Made by a program: the position numbers and the translations under genes | DNA from: Streptomyces sp. NBC_00490 | GTDB taxonomy: Bacteria > Actinomycetota > Actinomycetes > Streptomycetales > Streptomycetaceae | Direction of reading: 5' to 3' | Assembly (NCBI RefSeq): GCF_036013645.1 | Contig: NZ_CP107869.1 | Location: 4,650,001-4,714,000, forward strand | Length of the DNA: 64,000 nucleotides | Notes under the pieces: model-generated | Told to the model about the DNA's origin: nothing | The model's input: the letters and a program-made list of their open reading frames with translations, nothing else | Database searches by the model: none | Shown here: in pieces, positions 44,501 through 54,908 of the stretch | Position numbering within the stretch: the first letter of the stretch is position 1 | Layout of the letters: every line of letters starts with the position of its first letter

Positions 44501-45741
44501 GGGATCTCCACTCGCAGCAGGGTCGGTCCACCCGGCGGGCTGGACAGGGAAAGTCTGCCATCGAGCACTGACACCCGGTCGGCGAGACCGGTGAGCCCGG
44601 TGCCGTTCGCGCTGGAGGCGCCGCCGCGTCCGTCGTCGCGGATGTCCAGCGTGAGCCGTCCGTCCGCATGTCCGCCGCTGACGGCAGCCCGACTCGCCCC
44701 GCTGTGCTTGGCCACGTTCGCGAGGGCCTCGCAGACGACGAAGTACGCGGCGCTCTCGACGGGTTGGGGCAGGCGTCCGGTGATGTCCAACTCCACGTCC
44801 ACCGGGACCGGGCTGCGGTCCGCCGCGTCCGCGACGGCGGCTTCCAGTCCGTAGTCGGCGAGGACCTTGGGGTGGATGCCGTGGATGAGTTCGCGCAGTT
44901 CCGCGAGCACCTTCTCGGCCTCCCCGTGCGCTGCGGCGAGCTGGTCGGCGAGGGGGCCGGGCGGGGCGTCCAGGCGGGCGAGGCCGAGCGTCATGGTGAG
45001 GGCGACGAGGCGCTGCTGGGCGCCGTCGTGCAGGTCGCGTTCGATACGGCGGCGTTCCGCCTCGAAGGCGTCCACCAACCGGACGCGGGAGCGGACGAGT
45101 TCGGTGACCCGGTCGCTGTCCCCGGAGGCGCCGAGCAGGGCCTTCGCGACCTCGCCGCGCGCCCCGGCGGCCAGTCCGAGGGCGTACGCCCCCACGATCA
45201 GCAGCGGCACTCCGGCCGCCGCAGCCCCGAATGCGGCCGGCCAGGTGTCGACCGTCCACAGCTTGACGACCTTCGCCTCGCCGTCGACGGCGACCAGCAG
45301 CGGCGTGGCCAGCAGGAACAGCGGCACCCCGGCGGCGAAGGCCACCACGAGCGCGTCCAGCGGCCACAGCACCAGGCCGAGCAGCACGGCGTACGCCAAC
45401 TCCCGCCAGGTGGCGGCCTCTTTGAGGCGCACGGTGAGCCACCTGGTGAGCCCGGGCGCGTCGGGCACCCGGTGCCCCGCGAGCGGTACCGGCCCCACTC
45501 CCGCCAGCCGCAGCCGCCACCGCTCGGCGGCGGCCACGGGGATCCCGCACAGCGCGGTGAGCACGAGCAGCGGCAGTCCGACGAGCACGACGGCCGTGGC
45601 GCCGCCCACGACGGCCCCCGCGACGATCACCACCAGCACGACCGCCCCGAACACCGCGCCGCTCGCCAGGAACGCGACCGACCGCCACGGCCACGCCGAC
45701 CCCAGATATCCGCGCCTGCTCAGCGCCTGCCACACCGTCAT
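44473..45741 (-). CDS. Sensor histidine kinase (HisKA_3 type)
   Basis: A 422-residue membrane kinase has about five N-terminal helices (45-75, 120-145 and 165-200 among them). The dimerisation/phosphoacceptor helix ERRRIERDLHDGAQQRLVAL carries the His, and an ATP-binding domain has NVAKHSGAS and DDGRGG...GLTGLADRV. I chose the ATG at 45741 (MTVWQALSRRGYLG); a longer frame to 45795 is not needed. It is the first gene of the two-component unit. Confidence 0.9.
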   Translation of the reverse strand: MTVWQALSRRGYLGSAWPWRSVAFLASGAVFGAVVLVVIVAGAVVGGATAVVLVGLPLLVLTALCGIPVAAAERWRLRLAGVGPVPLAGHRVPDAPGLTRWLTVRLKEAATWRELAYAVLLGLVLWPLDALVVAFAAGVPLFLLATPLLVAVDGEAKVVKLWTVDTWPAAFGAAAAGVPLLIVGAYALGLAAGARGEVAKALLGASGDSDRVTELVRSRVRLVDAFEAERRRIERDLHDGAQQRLVALTMTLGLARLDAPPGPLADQLAAAHGEAEKVLAELRELIHGIHPKVLADYGLEAAVADAADRSPVPVDVELDITGRLPQPVESAAYFVVCEALANVAKHSGASRAAVSGGHADGRLTLDIRDDGRGGASSANGTGLTGLADRVSVLDGRLSLSSPPGGPTLLRVEIPCRPTEPCA

Positions 45742-45881
45742 GGCGATCACGGTAGAAGGCGGGTGGGGGCGGACGTAATCCGGCGGGACAGACATCCGGG
45801 GGTATGCCTGGCCCTACCCCAAGTCTCGGTCCTGCCGCAGTGATCCGCGGGGTGGCGGCGCGGTTTCGTAGGGCTCTCTTC

Positions 45882-45924
45882 GACTTGATGAGGGCCGTCG
45901 GCCTTCCGCGGACTTAATGAGGGC
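45882..45924 (+). promoter_or_regulatory. Direct repeat just before the ABC transporter gene
   Basis: GACTTGATGAGGGC (45882-45895) and GACTTAATGAGGGC (45911-45924) differ at one base and start 29 bp apart. The second copy ends two bases before the ATG at 45927, so it covers the ribosome site. It is a candidate target of the divergent response regulator, placed where binding would block initiation. Confidence 0.55.
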
Positions 45925-45926
45925 AG

Positions 45927-46706
45927 ATGACAGACCACGCGATCCGACTGACCTCCGTCATCAGACGGTACGGCGAGGGCGACGGCGGGGTGACCGCGCT
46001 CGACGGCGTCTCGCTCGGCTTCGGACCGGGCACGTTCACCGCCGTCATGGGGCCGTCCGGCTCCGGCAAGTCGACGCTGCTGCAGTGCGCGGCCGGGCTG
46101 GACCGGCCCACATCGGGCTCGGTGCGGGTCGGCGGCACGGAACTGACGGGGCTGAGCGAACGACGGCTGACCCTGCTGCGCCGCGAACGCATCGGCTTCG
46201 TCTTCCAGTCGTACAACCTCCTGCCCTCCCTGACCGCCGAACAGAACGTCCTCCTGCCGCTGCGGCTGGCGGGCCGGCGGGTGTCGAAGGCACGCGCGCG
46301 TGAGGCGTTGCGGCGGGTGGGGCTCGGTGAACGGGCCCGGCACCGGCCCGCCCAGCTGTCCGGCGGCCAGCAGCAGCGCGTCGCCCTGGCCCGCGCGCTG
46401 ATCACCCGCCCCGACGTGCTGTTCGCGGACGAGCCGACGGGCGCGCTGGACTCCGCCACCGGGCGGGAGGTGCTGGCCCTGCTGCGCTCCCTGGTCGACA
46501 GCGAGGACCGCACGATCGTGATGGTCACGCATGATCCGGTGGCCGCGTCGTACGCCGACCGCGTGGTCTTCCTGGTCGACGGGCATGTGCACGGCGAGGT
46601 AACGGGGGCGTCGGCGGGGGAGATCGCGGCGCGTATGACGTCGCTGGAGACGGCGGCGCCGGCGGACGGCTCGCAGGCCGGTGCCTCGGAGGTCGTCCCG
46701 TGCTGA
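45927..46706 (+). CDS. ABC transporter ATP-binding protein (MacB/LolD type)
   Basis: A 259-residue ATPase has Walker [11 protein letters not shown]-loop VFQSYNLLP, signature [15 protein letters not shown] and Walker [13 protein letters not shown]. The MacB/LolD group works with FtsX-like permeases in export of lipids or peptides or in mechanotransmission rather than import. The ATG is at 45927, and the stop overlaps the permease start by seven bases. It is divergent from a histidine kinase/regulator pair. Confidence 0.92.
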   Translation: MTDHAIRLTSVIRRYGEGDGGVTALDGVSLGFGPGTFTAVMGPSGSGKSTLLQCAAGLDRPTSGSVRVGGTELTGLSERRLTLLRRERIGFVFQSYNLLPSLTAEQNVLLPLRLAGRRVSKARAREALRRVGLGERARHRPAQLSGGQQQRVALARALITRPDVLFADEPTGALDSATGREVLALLRSLVDSEDRTIVMVTHDPVAASYADRVVFLVDGHVHGEVTGASAGEIAARMTSLETAAPADGSQAGASEVVPC

Positions 46707-49081
46707 TGCTCGCCCTGTGTACCCTGCGCTCCCGCTGGACCGCCTTCATCGGCAGCTTCGTCGCGCTGTCCCTCGGGATCGGCGTGATCGCCGTGATGGG
46801 CCTGGCCCTCGCCTCCTCCCTGGACGCCCCCGAGCGCGCGCCGGAACGCTTCGCCGCGGCCCCGGTCGTGGTGAGGGGCCAGGACACGCTGCACGTACCG
46901 ACCCCCATCGGCGACCGCACCCAGAGGCTGGCCCGGCCGCGTCCCGTGCCGGCGGACACGGTGGCGGCGCTGCGGAGGCTGGGCAGGGTCACGGAGGACC
47001 GCACGTTCGTCGTCCACGGCGACCTGGTGGGACATCCCTGGTCGACCGCGGCCTTCGCGCCGTACGAACTGACGGCGGGCCGCGCGCCCCGCGCCGCGGA
47101 CGAGGTCGTGGCCACGGACGGCCGGACGACGGTGGGACAGCGCCTGCGCACGGCGCGCGGGATGGTGCGCGTGGTCGGCACGGTGGGCACGCTCGGCTTC
47201 GAGAACGCGCTGTTCTACACGGACGCGCGGGCGGCCGCGTTGTCTCCGGTGAGCACACAGCTCGTGGTGGAGGCGGACGCGGCGGCGGTACGGCGCGCGG
47301 TGGACGGCCGCGCGCGGGTGCTGACCGGTGACGAGCGCCGGCTCGCGGACGCCGGTCCCGAGCGGGACGCCGAGGCGCTGACGACGCTGAACGCCCTGTT
47401 CGGCACGGCGGGCGGGGTGACCGGGTTCGTGTCGGTGTTCGTCGTCGCGTCGACCTTCGCCTTCGCGGTGGCCCAGCGCCGCCGGGAGTTCGGCCTGCTG
47501 CGCACGGCCGGCGCGACACCGGGCCAGATCCGGCGCGCGGTGCTGACGGAGGCGCTGCTCGTGGGCGGACCGGCGTCAGCGGCGGGCTGCGTGCTGGGGG
47601 CGTACGCCGCCCCGTGGCTGGCGGAGCGCGTGGTGGACGGCGGTGTCGCACCGGCCTGGTTCGCGATCGGCGACCACGTGTGGCCGTACCATCTCGCCTT
47701 CTGGACCGGTCTGTCGGTGGCGCTGTGCGGGGCGGTGGCCGCGTCCTGGCGGGCGGGCCGGACCGCGCCGACGCAGGCGCTGCGTGAGGCGGCGGTGGAC
47801 GAACGCGCCCTGACGCTCGGCCGCCTGCTGTGCGGTGCGGCCCTGCTGATCACCGCCGCGGTCACCCTCGCACTCTCGCTGGTGACCGACCCGGGCGAGC
47901 TGCTGCACCGCAAGACCTACGTCAGCCGCCCGATGCTCCTGATCACGGCGACGGCCCTGCTGGCCCCGGCCCTGGTCCGGCCCCTGACCAGGGTCCTCGC
48001 CCCGTGCGGCATGCTGGTCCGCTCGAACGCGGGCGCCGCCGTCCGCCGTACGGCCGCCGTCGCCGCCCCCGTCCTGATCACGGTGGCCCTCACCGGCTCG
48101 CTGCTCGGCGCCACGGCGACCCTGAACGAGGCGAGGGCGACGGAGGCGCGCGAGCGGACCGTCTGCGACTTCGTGCTGACGTCGCCGAACGGCTTCGCCC
48201 CGGACACGCTCCGCCGTCTGCGCGCGATCCCGGGCACCGAGGTCTCGGCGACCGCGTCGAGCGCCGTGTACGTCCTCGAGGAGGGGGTCGCCCTCATCAA
48301 GTCCGAGGCGCGCGCGGCCGACCCGAGGGCGCTCGCGGCGACCGTGCGCCTCCCTCTGACGGCGGGCCGCGTCACCGACCTCGACGACGACTCGATCATC
48401 GTCAACGAGGAGTGGGCGCGGCACGAGGTCGGCCGCCGGGTCACCGTCTGGCTCGGCGACGGCACCCGCAGGTCGCTCCGCATCGCCGCGGTGATGCCGG
48501 TCGGCACGGGCGACAACGGGGCGTACATCACTGCGGCCAACGCGCGCGGGGCCGCTGTCGACCGGGTCGAGGTGACGGGAGGAACGGCGGCAGGACTACG
48601 GACAGCCCTGGGAGCCACGGACGTCTCCGTCCAGACCCGCGAGGAGTGGCTGCGGACCGCCTACCCCACGGCCACCTTCACGGACGCCGACGAGAAGACC
48701 CGCCTCGGTTTCCTCCTCGTCCTGGGCATCGCGCTGCTGTACACGGGCATCTCCCTCGCCAACACCCTGCTCATGGCGACGTCCGACCGGAAGCGCGAGT
48801 TCGCGTCCCTGCGGCTGGCGGGCGCCACGACCGGTCAGGTGCTGCGTCTCGTCGCCGCGGAGGCTCTGTTGGTGGTGGCCGTGGGCGCACTCCTCGGCCT
48901 GCTGGTGACGGCTCTCAACCTCGGCGGCATGTGGGGCGCCCTGGACCTGCAGTCGGCACGCTCCCCGCTCTGCCTCCCCTGGCCCGAACTCGGCGCGGCC
49001 ACGGGCGCGTGCGCGCTCCTCGCCGTCGTGTCGGCGGTGCTTCCGGCGGCCCATGCCCTGCGCCGGAGAACCTCTCCCTAA
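46700..49081 (+). CDS. FtsX-like ABC transporter permease
   Basis: A 793-residue permease has one N-terminal helix (about 12-37), an extracytoplasmic domain and then two FtsX units. The first is near 245-365, with the typical [22 protein letters not shown]. The second is near 670-785, with [23 protein letters not shown]. The start is a GTG at 46700 overlapping the ATPase gene; an ATG at 46706 is also possible. Together with the ATPase and the two-component system this resembles antimicrobial-peptide or cell-envelope-stress modules. Confidence 0.9.
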   Translation: MLMLALCTLRSRWTAFIGSFVALSLGIGVIAVMGLALASSLDAPERAPERFAAAPVVVRGQDTLHVPTPIGDRTQRLARPRPVPADTVAALRRLGRVTEDRTFVVHGDLVGHPWSTAAFAPYELTAGRAPRAADEVVATDGRTTVGQRLRTARGMVRVVGTVGTLGFENALFYTDARAAALSPVSTQLVVEADAAAVRRAVDGRARVLTGDERRLADAGPERDAEALTTLNALFGTAGGVTGFVSVFVVASTFAFAVAQRRREFGLLRTAGATPGQIRRAVLTEALLVGGPASAAGCVLGAYAAPWLAERVVDGGVAPAWFAIGDHVWPYHLAFWTGLSVALCGAVAASWRAGRTAPTQALREAAVDERALTLGRLLCGAALLITAAVTLALSLVTDPGELLHRKTYVSRPMLLITATALLAPALVRPLTRVLAPCGMLVRSNAGAAVRRTAAVAAPVLITVALTGSLLGATATLNEARATEARERTVCDFVLTSPNGFAPDTLRRLRAIPGTEVSATASSAVYVLEEGVALIKSEARAADPRALAATVRLPLTAGRVTDLDDDSIIVNEEWARHEVGRRVTVWLGDGTRRSLRIAAVMPVGTGDNGAYITAANARGAAVDRVEVTGGTAAGLRTALGATDVSVQTREEWLRTAYPTATFTDADEKTRLGFLLVLGIALLYTGISLANTLLMATSDRKREFASLRLAGATTGQVLRLVAAEALLVVAVGALLGLLVTALNLGGMWGALDLQSARSPLCLPWPELGAATGACALLAVVSAVLPAAHALRRRTSP

Positions 49082-49150
49082 CCGGGACGATTCTTCTGAC
49101 GCGGGATCAGTCGGCGCGGTCGCTGTACGTCACTGCGGTACGCATGGCAA

Positions 49151-49182
49151 GGGGCCCGTTCCTGATATCAGGAACGGGCCCC
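49151..49182. terminator. Perfect 32-bp palindromic terminator
   Basis: GGGGCCCGTTCCTGAT joined directly to its reverse complement ATCAGGAACGGGCCCC forms a 16-bp stem. It lies ten bases beyond the 3' end of tRNA-Ala (leftward) and 70 bases after the FtsX permease stop (rightward), so it can serve both. Confidence 0.85.
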
Positions 49183-49191
49183 TATGCTGCG

Positions 49192-49265
49192 TGGACCTGT
49201 GGGGATTTGAACCCCAGACCCCCTCGATGCGAACGAGGTGCGCTACCAGACTGCGCCACAGGCCC
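49192..49265 (-). tRNA. tRNA-Ala (anticodon CGC)
   Basis: This 74-nt cloverleaf is read on the minus strand. The acceptor stem GGGCCTG pairs with CAGGTCC and contains the G3:U70 pair that identifies alanine tRNAs. The D-arm is GCGCAGTCTGGTAGCGC. The anticodon stem CCTCG/CGAGG encloses the loop TTCGCAT, giving anticodon CGC. The T-arm is TGGGG-TTCAAAT-CCCCA and the discriminator base is A. The CCA end is not encoded. Confidence 0.96.
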
Positions 49266-49381
49266 TTGCAACGAGTGAAACCTTAGCACCCCGATCGGGG
49301 TGCTTGGAAATCCGTTCCCTGCCCCGCCCCCGCGCAACAGCCACAGGTGGGACGGGTGGCCGCGGCGGCGGGCCGCGGCGC

Positions 49382-50632
49382 CTACTCGTTGGCCGCGCGC
49401 GGCCGGTCCCCGTCCTCGTACTGATCGAACAGGGGCGTACGTCCCCGCTCGCGCGCCCGGCGCGCGGACGCGGCCCGGCGGGCGTCGCAGCGTTCGTCCT
49501 CGTCCGCCCTGTCCTCGCCGTGGGACGACTCCCCCGCCTCGGCGTCCTGCGCCGCGCCGTCCTGCCCGGCACCGGACTCGGCACCGGCGCCGTGCCCCTC
49601 CCGCTCCCCGGCGACCGAGCTGGACCGCGCCGAGCTCCACGCGTCCGGCGCGCCCAGGTCCACGTCCGAGGTGGCCCGCGGAGCGACCGGCGCCGTCACG
49701 TACGTCGGCAACGGCACCGGCACCGGCTCCCAGCTGTCCCCGTGCCCCGGCCTGCGCTGCCGCTCGCGCTGCTGGTCGACCCACTCCGCGTGGTCGGTCT
49801 GCTCGACGAGGGCGCGCCGGTCGGCGGCGAGCGCCGACAGCCCGGGGTCCTGCCCCGGCTCTGGTCCCTCGTCCGGTTCGTCCGCGTCGATCGCCTCGGC
49901 CGTCGGGCGCCGGCGCGGCTGGCGCGCACGCTCCTTCAGCCGCTGCGCCGCAGCCTCGGCCCGCTGCCGGTCCATCTGGTAGGCGAAGCGACGGTGCTCC
50001 TGGGAGCGCAGGTAGGCGATGTACCCGCTGAGCAGCACGGCGGGCACGCCGGGCGCCCACAGGAACGCGAGCCCCCCGACGGCGGCGACGACCGCGCCGA
50101 GCGTGAAAGCGATGAAGAGCACCACGGTGGTACGTCTACGGCGCGCGAGTGCCTTCGTACGCCGGGCGCGCGCCGCGGCGGCTTCCGCTGCGGGCGAGCG
50201 CCGGGCCGCAGGCACCTGCTTGCGCGCCGGAGCGGATCCGGATGCGGACGCCGGGGCGTGCGCGGCCGGGTCTGCCGCTCTCTCGCGCGCCGGTTCACGC
50301 GCCGCTTCCCTGCGCGCCGGCGCCTCCGCGCGCACGTCCGCGCGCACTTGCGGGCGCGTCGGAGGCATGGCAAAGGCCCGGACGTCCACCGAGTCGGTGA
50401 CGGCATCCGGATCGACGGCGCTGGGCTCCTCCTCCTCGGTGGAGCGCGCCCGCAGGTCCTTGGCGTACCGGCGCTCCATCCCCGCCCGTCCGGACAGCAG
50501 CCGGATGGCGGTGCTGAAGCGTTCCGTCGGACGGGCCTCGTTCAGCTCGTCCTGCCTACGGAGCCACATCGGCACCAAGTAGGCGGCCCAGGCCCCGACA
50601 ATGACTGCGTAGATGAGGCCGCTGCTGCTCAC
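49382..50632 (-). CDS. GlpR-like membrane protein (divisome-linked)
   Basis: A 416-residue protein has an N-terminal helix (LIYAVIVGAWAAYLVPMWL), a cytoplasmic segment rich in Ala/Arg/Glu, two more helices near 167-210 (VVLFIAFTLGAVVAAVGGLAFL, then VPAVLLSGYIAYL) and a long acidic/Arg-rich C-terminal tail. Its position after galU, a MoeA/gephyrin-like gene and a RimJ-like gene matches the cluster encoding Glp and its membrane receptor GlpR in mycobacteria and corynebacteria, where they help organise cell division and polar growth. The call rests on topology and gene order. The ATG at 50632 starts MSSSGLIYAV. Confidence 0.78.
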   Translation of the reverse strand: MSSSGLIYAVIVGAWAAYLVPMWLRRQDELNEARPTERFSTAIRLLSGRAGMERRYAKDLRARSTEEEEPSAVDPDAVTDSVDVRAFAMPPTRPQVRADVRAEAPARREAAREPARERAADPAAHAPASASGSAPARKQVPAARRSPAAEAAAARARRTKALARRRRTTVVLFIAFTLGAVVAAVGGLAFLWAPGVPAVLLSGYIAYLRSQEHRRFAYQMDRQRAEAAAQRLKERARQPRRRPTAEAIDADEPDEGPEPGQDPGLSALAADRRALVEQTDHAEWVDQQRERQRRPGHGDSWEPVPVPLPTYVTAPVAPRATSDVDLGAPDAWSSARSSSVAGEREGHGAGAESGAGQDGAAQDAEAGESSHGEDRADEDERCDARRAASARRARERGRTPLFDQYEDGDRPRAANE

Positions 50633-50851
50633 GCCTCACACGGTAGAGGGATTCGCGTGAGGCCATCCGCCAATTGGGCCGGTGTGTCGCACGATCTGGC
50701 TGATATTTCGAGCTTTTTTTGTGACCGATGCGATCAGCAGGTCGCCGGAGCCGCGAATTTAATGCCCTGAGACGATCGTCGCCCGATCATTCTCGAACAT
50801 TTATTCAATTACCCGCGTCGCTTCCCGGCCGCTTCCCCTGCCGTTTCCTGG

Positions 50852-51496
50852 CTAGGTGGGATTCCCCGGCGTGTTCTGTGGGTTCCGCGGCGTGCTGTGC
50901 GGGGCCTTCTGTGAGCGTGCCCGCCGCCACCTCCCGAGCAACCCTTCCGGCACCTCTTCCGCGGTGAGCGCGAAGACGAGATGGTCGCGCCAGGCCCCGT
51001 CGATGTGGAGATAACGGGGCCGCAGCCCCTCCTCACGGAATCCGAGTTTCTCCACGACCCGGCGGCTGGGCCCGTTCTCCGGGCGAATGCAGACCTCGAT
51101 GCGGTGCAGTCCGACGGTCCGGAAACAGTGGTCCACGACGAGTGCCACGGCCGTCGGCATCACCCCGCGGCCGGCCACCGACTCGTCCACCCAGTAGCCG
51201 ACATGCCCCGAACACATCGAGCCCCAGGTGATCCCGGCGACGGTCAACTGTCCGACGAGCCGCCCCTGGTACTCGATGACGAAGGGCAGCATGCGGCCCG
51301 CGTTCGCCTCGGCCCGCAGATGGCGCACCATCTGCCGGTAGGTCGGCCGGTGCGCGATCGCCCCGCTGGGCGTGGGCGGCGGGATGGTCGCCTCCCAGGG
51401 GCGCAGCCAGTCACGGTTGCGCCGGTTGACCTCGCGCCAGGCCCGCTGGTCGCGCACCTTTATGGGCCGGAGGACGACATCGCCGTCCGTCAGCAC
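50852..51496 (-). CDS. rimJ: RimJ-like ribosomal-protein-type N-acetyltransferase
   Basis: A 214-residue GNAT enzyme has the acetyl-CoA loop VGYWVDESVAGRGVMPTAV and the RimJ/RimL signature HRIEVCIRPENGPSRRVVEKLGF. RimJ homologues acetylate protein N-termini. The tail after residue 185 is basic and unstructured. It starts with GTG at 51496 and lies between mog and the GlpR-like gene in one leftward unit. The 219-bp spacer to the GlpR gene is AT-richer than usual and may hold a promoter. Confidence 0.87.
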   Translation of the reverse strand: MLTDGDVVLRPIKVRDQRAWREVNRRNRDWLRPWEATIPPPTPSGAIAHRPTYRQMVRHLRAEANAGRMLPFVIEYQGRLVGQLTVAGITWGSMCSGHVGYWVDESVAGRGVMPTAVALVVDHCFRTVGLHRIEVCIRPENGPSRRVVEKLGFREEGLRPRYLHIDGAWRDHLVFALTAEEVPEGLLGRWRRARSQKAPHSTPRNPQNTPGNPT

Positions 51497-51516
51497 GACG
51501 GGCCAGGATGGGCTGT

Positions 51517-52023
51517 TCAGCTCGCACCCCCAGGGCCGGCCCCGGGTCTGGGGTGGTCGCCACCGCGGATCTGGTCGACGGCGTGGACCAACAGGGGCTC
51601 CAGGACGGCGAGTCCGTCCTTCACTCCGCCGGTGGAGCCCGGCAGGTTGACGATCAGGGTCCGTCCCGCCACTCCGGCCAGGCCCCGCGAGAGCGCGGCG
51701 GTCGGCACCTTGGCCCGTCCGAACGCCCTGATGGCCTCGGCGATGCCCGGGACCTCGTGGTCGATCACCTCGCGGGTCGCCTCGGGGGTGCGGTCGGTGG
51801 GCGAGATGCCGGTGCCGCCGGTGGTGACGACGACGTCGTACCCGGCGTCGACGGCGGCGCGCAGGGCCGCCCGGACAGGGTCTCCGTCGGGCACGACCTG
51901 CGGTCCCTCGACGTCGAAGCCGAAGCCCTTCAGGCCGACGGCGATCAACGGGCCGCCCTTGTCCTCGTAGACGCCGGCGGCGGCCCGGTTGGAGGCGGTG
52001 ACCACAAGAGCGCGGTACGTCAT
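51517..52023 (-). CDS. mog: Molybdopterin adenylyltransferase / MoaB-Mog family protein
   Basis: A 168-residue MogA/MoaB-fold protein would adenylylate molybdopterin before metal insertion. Family motifs are [23 protein letters not shown] and [14 protein letters not shown]. The ATG at 52023 overlaps the moaC stop (ATGA). With moaC and the MoeA-like gene it gives three molybdenum-cofactor-type genes in a row; whether all act in cofactor synthesis is discussed under the MoeA-like gene. Confidence 0.9.
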   Translation of the reverse strand: MTYRALVVTASNRAAAGVYEDKGGPLIAVGLKGFGFDVEGPQVVPDGDPVRAALRAAVDAGYDVVVTTGGTGISPTDRTPEATREVIDHEVPGIAEAIRAFGRAKVPTAALSRGLAGVAGRTLIVNLPGSTGGVKDGLAVLEPLLVHAVDQIRGGDHPRPGAGPGGAS

Positions 52024-52499
52024 GCCCGGCTCCAGTCGCCCGACTTGCCGCCTGTCTTCTCCTCCACCCGCACGTCCGTGATGACCGCTCCCTTGTCGAC
52101 CGCCTTGACCATGTCGATCACGGTGAGCGCGGCGACGGAGACCGCGGTGAGGGCTTCCATCTCGACGCCCGTGCGGTCCGTCGTCCTGACCGTGGCGAGG
52201 ATCTCCACGGCGTCGTCCACGACCGACAGATCCAGTTTCACACCCGACACCGACAACGGGTGGCACAGCGGGATCAGATCCGGGGTGCGCTTGGCGCCCA
52301 TGATGCCCGCGATCCGCGCGGTGGCGAGGGCGTCGCCCTTGGGGACGCCCTCGCCGCGCAGCAGCTCGATCACCCGGGGCGAGACGAGGACCCGACCGCT
52401 GGCGCGGGCGGTGCGCGCGGTCACGTCCTTGTCGGATACGTCGACCATTCGGGCGGCGCCCGCCTCGTCGATGTGCGTCAGTCGGTCCTGCGTACTCAT
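52020..52499 (-). CDS. moaC: Cyclic pyranopterin monophosphate synthase
   Basis: A 159-residue MoaC enzyme works with MoaA in the first step of molybdenum-cofactor synthesis. Characteristic segments are [32 protein letters not shown] and [23 protein letters not shown] with the catalytic Lys region. The ATG at 52499 (MSTQDRLTH) is the natural start; the frame extends to 52574 with sequence unlike the family. It overlaps mog by four bases. Confidence 0.95.
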   Translation of the reverse strand: MSTQDRLTHIDEAGAARMVDVSDKDVTARTARASGRVLVSPRVIELLRGEGVPKGDALATARIAGIMGAKRTPDLIPLCHPLSVSGVKLDLSVVDDAVEILATVRTTDRTGVEMEALTAVSVAALTVIDMVKAVDKGAVITDVRVEEKTGGKSGDWSRA

Positions 52500-52584
52500 G
52501 CTGTGCGGCGCTCCCGGTCCCGGCCCCTCGCGGTACGGCGCGCGAGCCTGTTGTGCGCGACACGGTACCGCCAACCAGGAGCAC

Positions 52585-53907
52585 TCAGCCGAGCAGGACC
52601 ACCTCGACCTCGGTGCCGGGCTCGACGGACTCCACGTCCTCCGGGACGACGATCAGCGCGTCCGCGTGCGCGAGGGCCGCCACCAGGTGCGACCCGGCTC
52701 CGCCGACCGGGGTGACCGTGCCGTCGGAGTAGGTCCCGCGCAGGAACTGCCTGCGTCCCTTCGGCGAGGTCAGCGCCTTGCCGGCGGTCAGCTTCGCGGT
52801 CACGCGCGGCCGGTGCACGTCCTCCAGGCCCATGAGGGCGCGGATCGCGGGACGGACGAACAGTTCGAAGGAGACGTACGACGAGACGGGGTTGCCCGGC
52901 AGCGCGAGGAGCGGGGTGTGGTCGGGGCCGATGGAGCCGAAGCCCTGCGGCTTGCCGGGCTGCATGGCGAGCTTGCGGAAGTCGATGCCGCTGCCGGCCT
53001 CGTCCTCGTCACCGACGGACGACAGCGCCTCCTTGACGACGTCGTACGCCCCCACGCTCACGCCGCCCGTGGTGACCATGAGGTCGGCGCGGACGAGCTG
53101 GTCCTCGATGGTGTCGCGGAGGGTCTCGGCGTCGTCGGCCACGGCGCCGACGCGGTAGGCAATGGCGCCGGCGTCGCGGGCGGCGGCGGTGAGGGCGAAG
53201 CTGTTGGAGTCGTAGATCTGGCCGTTGCCCAGCTGCTCGTCGGGCTGGACGAGTTCGCTGCCGGTCGACATGACGACCACGCGCGGGCGCGGGCGCACGC
53301 GTACGGTGCCGCGGCCGATCGCGGCGAGCAGGGCGATCTGCGGCGGGCCGAGGACGGTGCCGGCCTCGAGGGCGCGGTCGCCGGCCTTCACGTCGCTGCC
53401 CTTCGCGCGTACGTGCGCGCGTGCCTCGGCGGACCGATGCACGTGCACGTGCCCCTCGGCGCCCTCGGGGGCCAGGGCGCGGGCGCGCATCCCGGTCGCG
53501 GGTCCCTCGCCCAGGCCTCCGTCGGTCCACTCGACGGGGACGACGGTCTCGGCGCCGGGCGGCAGCGGGGCGCCGGTCATGATGCGGGCGGCCTGGCCGG
53601 GGCCCACGTGGAGCAGCTCGGCCTGGCCCGCCGCGACGTCCCCGACGACGTCCAGGACGGCGGGGAACTCCTCGCTCGCGCCCGCGACATCCGCGACCCG
53701 CACCGCGTACCCGTCCATGGAGCTGTTGTCGAACGGCGGCAGGGAGACCGGCACCGTGACGTCCTCGACCAGGACGCAGCCCTGGGCGTCGAGAAGTTGC
53801 AGCTCGATGGGTTCCAGGGGGCGGACGGTCGCGAGGATGTCCTCCAGGTGTTCGTCCACCGACCAGAGGTGGTCCTGGCCGGTGGTGTGGGGCGCGGTGC
53901 TGCTCAA
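52585..53907 (-). CDS. moeA: MoeA/gephyrin-like molybdotransferase (probable Glp)
   Basis: A 440-residue MoeA-fold protein includes [14 protein letters not shown], the MoaB-like core [38 protein letters not shown] and [15 protein letters not shown]. MoeA inserts molybdate into adenylated molybdopterin. However, the copy between galU and rimJ is, in related actinobacteria, the gephyrin-like Glp that binds SepF and a membrane receptor during cell division. The start is a TTG at 53907 with GAGGAG 11 bases upstream inside the end of galU. The presence of moaC and mog beside it keeps a true cofactor role possible. Confidence 0.88.
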   Translation of the reverse strand: MSSTAPHTTGQDHLWSVDEHLEDILATVRPLEPIELQLLDAQGCVLVEDVTVPVSLPPFDNSSMDGYAVRVADVAGASEEFPAVLDVVGDVAAGQAELLHVGPGQAARIMTGAPLPPGAETVVPVEWTDGGLGEGPATGMRARALAPEGAEGHVHVHRSAEARAHVRAKGSDVKAGDRALEAGTVLGPPQIALLAAIGRGTVRVRPRPRVVVMSTGSELVQPDEQLGNGQIYDSNSFALTAAARDAGAIAYRVGAVADDAETLRDTIEDQLVRADLMVTTGGVSVGAYDVVKEALSSVGDEDEAGSGIDFRKLAMQPGKPQGFGSIGPDHTPLLALPGNPVSSYVSFELFVRPAIRALMGLEDVHRPRVTAKLTAGKALTSPKGRRQFLRGTYSDGTVTPVGGAGSHLVAALAHADALIVVPEDVESVEPGTEVEVVLLG

Positions 53908-53912
53908 CGTTG

Positions 53913-54815
53913 CTACATCTCCTCGGCTACGTAACTGCGAAGCCAGGTCCGGAAGTCCGGGCCCAGGTCTTCACGTTCGCACGCGAGTCTGACAATGGCA
54001 CGCAGATAGTCACCACGGTCGCCGGTGTCATAGCGGCGGCCCTTGAAGACGACGCCGTGCACCGGGCCGCCGACCTTCTCGTCCGCCGCGAGCTGCTGGA
54101 GGGCGTCGGTGAGCTGGATCTCGCCGCCGCGGCCGGGCTCGGTCTTGCGGAGTATGTCGAAGATGTGCGGGTCGAGGACGTAGCGGCCGATGATCGCGTA
54201 GTTGGAGGGGGCGTCGGCCGCGGCCGGCTTCTCGACGAGGTCGTGCACCTTGACCACGTCGCCGTCCTCGGTGGCGTCGACAGCCGCGCAACCGTAGAGG
54301 TGGATCTGCTCGGGCTCGACCTCCATGAGCGCGATGACGCTGCCGCCGTGCCGCTCCTGAACCTCGACCATCCGCTTGAGCAGCGGGTCGCGCGGGTCGA
54401 TCAGGTCGTCGCCGAGGAGGACTGCGAAGGGCTCGTGGCCCACGTGCGGCGCCGCGCACAGGACGGCGTGGCCGAGGCCCTTGGGGTCGCCCTGGCGGAC
54501 GTAGTGCATGGTGGCGAGGTCGCTGGACTCCTGCACCTTCGCGAGCCGGCCGGCGTCGCCCTTCTTCTGAAGCGCCGATTCCAGCTCGTAGTTGCGGTCG
54601 AAGTGGTCCTCAAGCGGCCGCTTGTTGCGGCCCGTGATCATGAGGACGTCGTCGAGACCCGCGGAGGCGGCCTCCTCGACCACGTACTGGATCGCCGGCT
54701 TGTCGACGACCGGCAGCATCTCCTTGGGAGTGGCCTTGGTGGCCGGCAGGAACCGGGTGCCGAGGCCTGCTGCGGGGATGACAGCCTTGCTGATCCGAGG
54801 GTGAGACTGAGTCAT
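53913..54815 (-). CDS. galU: UTP-glucose-1-phosphate uridylyltransferase
   Basis: A 300-residue nucleotidyltransferase makes UDP-glucose for glycans and galactose metabolism. Motifs are VIPAAGLGTRFLPATKATPKEML, the substrate Lys in VEKPAA and GRGGEIQLTDAL. The ATG at 54815 (MTQSHPRISK) is preferred over the longer frame. It is divergent from the folate cyclo-ligase gene with about 93 bp between them, and it heads the leftward Glp/moaC/mog/rimJ unit. Confidence 0.95.
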   Translation of the reverse strand: MTQSHPRISKAVIPAAGLGTRFLPATKATPKEMLPVVDKPAIQYVVEEAASAGLDDVLMITGRNKRPLEDHFDRNYELESALQKKGDAGRLAKVQESSDLATMHYVRQGDPKGLGHAVLCAAPHVGHEPFAVLLGDDLIDPRDPLLKRMVEVQERHGGSVIALMEVEPEQIHLYGCAAVDATEDGDVVKVHDLVEKPAAADAPSNYAIIGRYVLDPHIFDILRKTEPGRGGEIQLTDALQQLAADEKVGGPVHGVVFKGRRYDTGDRGDYLRAIVRLACEREDLGPDFRTWLRSYVAEEM

Positions 54816-54908
54816 GCGCGCAACCTTATCCGGTGCCTTTGCAGTGAATCTGAGGCTCCGGTTAATTAGCTCTGATATGAGCGTATTGGAAGGGTACGGG
54901 AGCGACCT

